The notes beneath the pieces are model-generated. The model saw only the letters and a program-made list of their open reading frames with translations. It was not told the DNA's origin and searched no databases. Source: JAEXOD01 sp963663265 (GTDB lineage Bacteria > Bacteroidota > Ignavibacteria > Ignavibacteriales > Melioribacteraceae). From it: 64,000 nucleotides of DNA. The stretch lies in NCBI GenBank assembly GCA_963663265.2, contig CAXXXM010000001.1, positions 62,001 through 126,000 on the forward strand. Reading direction: 5' to 3'. Positions 61,407 to 64,000 of the stretch are shown in pieces. A program made the translations under genes and the position numbers. The number at the start of each line of letters is the position of its first letter. Within the stretch, counting starts at the first letter, position 1.

Positions 61407-63080
61407 ATGGGAAAACTTATAATAAACGATAGGGAACTTGAATTTAAACCTAATCAAACAATTATAGAAGTTGCAACAGAAAATGGAATAGATATACCCC
61501 ACTTTTGTTGGCACCCAAGTTTAAGTGTGTCGGGTAACTGCCGTATGTGTTTAGTTGAAGTAGAAAAAATGCCAAAACTTGTAATAGCATGTTCAACTTA
61601 CGCAGCAGATGGAATGGTAGTTCATACAGATTCACAAAAATCTATTGATGCTCGTAAATCTGTAATGGAGTTCATTTTAATAAACCACCCATTAGATTGT
61701 CCAATTTGTGATGAAGCTGGTGAGTGTAAACTTCAAGATTATTCATATCAACATAGCATTGGTGAAAGTCGTTTTGTAGAAGAAAAACAACACAATAAAA
61801 AACGTGTTGAACTTGGTCCACATATTATGTTTGATGCTGAAAGGTGTATTTCCTGTTCAAGATGTATTCGATTTTCTGATGAAATTGCAAAGCAAAATCA
61901 GCTTACTTTTGTTAAAAGAGGTGATAGAGTAACAATCACTACTTTTCCTGGTGAAACATTTGATAATAATTACACATTAAATACAACTGATATTTGTCCG
62001 GTTGGTGCTTTAACTAATAAAGATTTTAGATTCAAATCACGTGTTTGGGAAATGAGTTCAACAGATTCTATTTGTACAGGTTGCTCACGTGGTTGTAATA
62101 CCGAAATTTGGGTTAGAAATAATGAAATTTTGCGTTTAACTCCACGTTTTAACGAGGATGTTAATAGTTATTGGATGTGTGATAAAGGCAGATTAAATAC
62201 ATTTAAGTTTGTTAACAGTTCAACAAGAATAGATGGATGTTATGAAAAGAAGACCAATTCCATTGAAAAAATAAACTGGGAAGAGGCTATTCAACATTCA
62301 TATAATTTATTAAAATCATTTAAAGCTGATGAAATAGCATTTATTGGAAGTGCTTTTGCAACCTTAGAAGATACTTATACAATGTTAAAGTTTGCTAAAA
62401 GCTTGGGTGTTAATAATGTTGTTGTTCCAACACATGTTGTACCTGGAGATTGTGACGATATTTTATTAAACGAAGATAAAACCCCAAATCAAACAGGTGT
62501 TAACTTACTTGGTGTAGGCGAATCAAAAACAACTAATTACGATTACATTTTAGCAGGAATATCAAGCGGAAAAATTAAAGCGGTTGTTTTATTAGATGAA
62601 TATATAGATATTGAATTAGCAAAAACAAGTTTTAGTAAATTAAAAGCATTAATTGTTATTGCATCAAATAGTTCTCCATTTACTGAAATAGCAGATATAG
62701 TTATTGCTGCTTCAACTTATGCAGAAAAAAATGGAACTTTTGTAAATTTTGAAGGAATAGTACAAAGAATTAATCCCGCTGTTACAATAGTAGACGAGGA
62801 TAGAGCAATTGATAATTTTGCAGTATCGCGATGGGATAAATTTGGGACCAAGTTTGATAGATGGAAACAAGGTAAGCAATATGATTGCAAACCGGTATGG
62901 AAAATATTTGCTATGTTTTCAAATTATACAAGTAATAAGATGAAATATACAATGTCGGAAGAAGTTTTTAATGATATTGCGAAAAGCGTAAAAGGCTTTG
63001 AAGGACTTGATTATGATGTAATCGGCAGTAAAGGAACAAAAGTTAAGAATTTTGAAAAATTACTAATTAAATCAGTATAG
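61407..63080 (+). CDS. nuoG: NADH-quinone oxidoreductase subunit G (NuoG)
   Basis: NuoG is the large iron-sulfur subunit of complex I. The N-terminal ferredoxin domain carries Cys34, Cys45, Cys48 and Cys62 for the 2Fe-2S cluster. The HPLDCPICDEAGECKLQDYS block binds a 4Fe-4S cluster with one His ligand, and ERCISCSRCIRFSDE and TDICPVGALTNKDF follow. A further CTGCSRGCN with a distant WMCDKGR fits cluster N7 of the molybdopterin-like domain. At 557 residues it is shorter than the 700-900 of many NuoG proteins, so the C-terminal part is reduced. nuoH starts 12 bp later. Confidence 0.94.
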   Translation: MGKLIINDRELEFKPNQTIIEVATENGIDIPHFCWHPSLSVSGNCRMCLVEVEKMPKLVIACSTYAADGMVVHTDSQKSIDARKSVMEFILINHPLDCPICDEAGECKLQDYSYQHSIGESRFVEEKQHNKKRVELGPHIMFDAERCISCSRCIRFSDEIAKQNQLTFVKRGDRVTITTFPGETFDNNYTLNTTDICPVGALTNKDFRFKSRVWEMSSTDSICTGCSRGCNTEIWVRNNEILRLTPRFNEDVNSYWMCDKGRLNTFKFVNSSTRIDGCYEKKTNSIEKINWEEAIQHSYNLLKSFKADEIAFIGSAFATLEDTYTMLKFAKSLGVNNVVVPTHVVPGDCDDILLNEDKTPNQTGVNLLGVGESKTTNYDYILAGISSGKIKAVVLLDEYIDIELAKTSFSKLKALIVIASNSSPFTEIADIVIAASTYAEKNGTFVNFEGIVQRINPAVTIVDEDRAIDNFAVSRWDKFGTKFDRWKQGKQYDCKPVWKIFAMFSNYTSNKMKYTMSEEVFNDIAKSVKGFEGLDYDVIGSKGTKVKNFEKLLIKSV

Positions 63081-63092
63081 AGGTTTGGCAGT

Positions 63093-64000
63093 ATGATTTT
63101 AGAAACTATCATAATTGCTTTGATAAAAATTGTAGTAGTTGCAAGTATAATTTTAACAGGGGTTGCATACGCTGTATATTTTGAAAGAAAAATAAGTGCA
63201 TGGGTTCAAAATAGAGTAGGTCCAAATAGAGTAGGATGGTTTGGATTGTTACAACCTTTTGCCGATGTTGCAAAGCTTGTGTTTAAAGAAGATATTATTC
63301 CCCAAAAAGCAAACAAATTTATACATACTTTAGCTCCGTTTATTGCAGTAGTTGTAGCGTTTTCAACTTATGCGGTAATCCCTTTTGGACCGGAAGTTGA
63401 AATGTTTGGATATAAAGTTAATTTAGTTGTGGCAGATGTAAACATCGGTGTATTGTATATTTTAGCTTTTACTTCTCTTGGAGTATATGGTATTACATTT
63501 GCAGGATGGTCATCAGGAAGTAAATATTCCCTTCTTGGTGGAATTCGTTCATCAGCACAAATGATATCGTATGAAGTATCGATGGGTTTCTCAGTAGCTG
63601 GCGTTTTAATGCTGGCTGGCTCGCTGGAGCCAACAAAAATAGTTGCAGCTCAATCAGGATGGATGTGGAATATTGTTATGCAGCCAATAGGCTTTATTAC
63701 TTTTCTTGTAGCAGCATTTGCTGAAACAAATAGACTTCCATTTGACTTGCCGGAAGCAGAACCGGAATTAGTTGGCGGTTACCATACTGAGTATAGCAGT
63801 ATGAAATTTGGCAGCTTCTTTTTAGCTGAATATGCCAACATGATTATTGCAAGTGGTTTTATTACAACTTTGTATTTAGGTGGATGGCAAATTCCTTATG
63901 TGGAATATTTAGGTTTAGGTCCTGTATGGACACCAATTTTACAAGTTGGGGCATTTGTAACAAAAGTATTGGCAATTATGTTTTTTATGATATGGATTCG
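63093..64000 (+). CDS. nuoH: NADH-quinone oxidoreductase subunit H (NuoH), 3' partial
   Basis: NuoH is the membrane subunit of complex I that helps form the quinone site. The frame starts at ATG 63093, with GAGG at 63080-63083, and stays open to the window end (302 codons seen). Clear signatures: YFERKISAWVQNRVGPNRVG, GLLQPFADVAKLVFKED and AETNRLPFDLPEAEPELVGG followed by YHTEYSSMKFG. Several transmembrane segments are visible. The operon presumably continues with other nuo genes beyond the window. Confidence 0.95.
   Translation, partial: MILETIIIALIKIVVVASIILTGVAYAVYFERKISAWVQNRVGPNRVGWFGLLQPFADVAKLVFKEDIIPQKANKFIHTLAPFIAVVVAFSTYAVIPFGPEVEMFGYKVNLVVADVNIGVLYILAFTSLGVYGITFAGWSSGSKYSLLGGIRSSAQMISYEVSMGFSVAGVLMLAGSLEPTKIVAAQSGWMWNIVMQPIGFITFLVAAFAETNRLPFDLPEAEPELVGGYHTEYSSMKFGSFFLAEYANMIIASGFITTLYLGGWQIPYVEYLGLGPVWTPILQVGAFVTKVLAIMFFMIWI

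Overview
The window is low-GC DNA from a flagellated Gram-negative member of the Bacteroidetes/Chlorobi (FCB) group, most likely an Ignavibacteria- or Kapabacteria-like organism. Three things point there. Two secreted proteins end in the type IX secretion (T9SS) sorting domain with the signature YPNPFNPTTTI. The flagellum has P- and L-rings (flgA/H/I), so there is an outer membrane. Complex I genes of the NuoG/NuoH type are also present. The phylum is an inference; no 16S rRNA gene or other marker is in the window.

Layout. (1) 1-5268: end of an early flagellar operon, fliK (5' end cut by the window), flgD, a small flagellar-operon gene and flgE, closed by a strong terminator. (2) 5560-10176: two T9SS cargo genes (a TIM-barrel glycosidase-like protein and a beta-helix protein), bracketed by terminators. 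(3) 10511-19619: export and switch operon fliL-M-N-O-P-Q-R-flhB-flhA-flhF-flhG, with touching or overlapping genes. (4) 19810-33423: a small membrane protein, fliA (sigma-28), two HDOD genes, a histidine-kinase-like gene without its phosphoacceptor His, three unrecognised genes, flgF-G-A-H-I-J-N-K-L. (5) 33521-40122: fliW, csrA, motA, motB and phosphorelay genes (REC-HPt, REC, REC-DHp, PAS-histidine kinase) plus one unrecognised gene. (6) 40255-49202: membrane protein, exported TPP II-like subtilase, OPT transporter, outer-membrane barrel candidate, class V aminotransferase, exported ChbG/YdjC deacetylase. (7) 49322-51090: a second, orphan fliW on the minus strand and an anion transporter. (8) 51232-57973: four envelope genes (LPP20-like, FN3+formylglycine-enzyme-fold lipoprotein, PEGA protein, NTF2-like). 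(9) 58093-64000: class I aminotransferase (minus strand), an 823-bp intergenic region with hairpins, M16 peptidase, nuoG and the start of nuoH.

How it works together. Regions 1, 3, 4 and 5 supply the hook, rod, rings, junction proteins, export gate, switch parts FliM/FliN, stator, sigma-28 and the FliW/CsrA control of flagellin translation. fliC, fliD, fliS, fliE-J, flgB, flgC and the che genes are not here. The sensory genes next to motAB have no DNA-binding output, so they probably act by phosphotransfer on motility.

The most interesting signals are as follows. The first T9SS gene carries a pentanucleotide repeat just after a good ribosome binding site and ATG, and is out of frame in this copy, which suggests a phase-variable secreted protein. 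FlgL carries a domain that aligns with one in the hook protein FlgE. FliK is very large and contains 111-bp tandem repeats. There is a GC-rich hairpin leader before flgE, a split phosphorelay, a Cys-less FlgH, an orphan FliW, and a compositionally odd intergenic island before the M16 gene.
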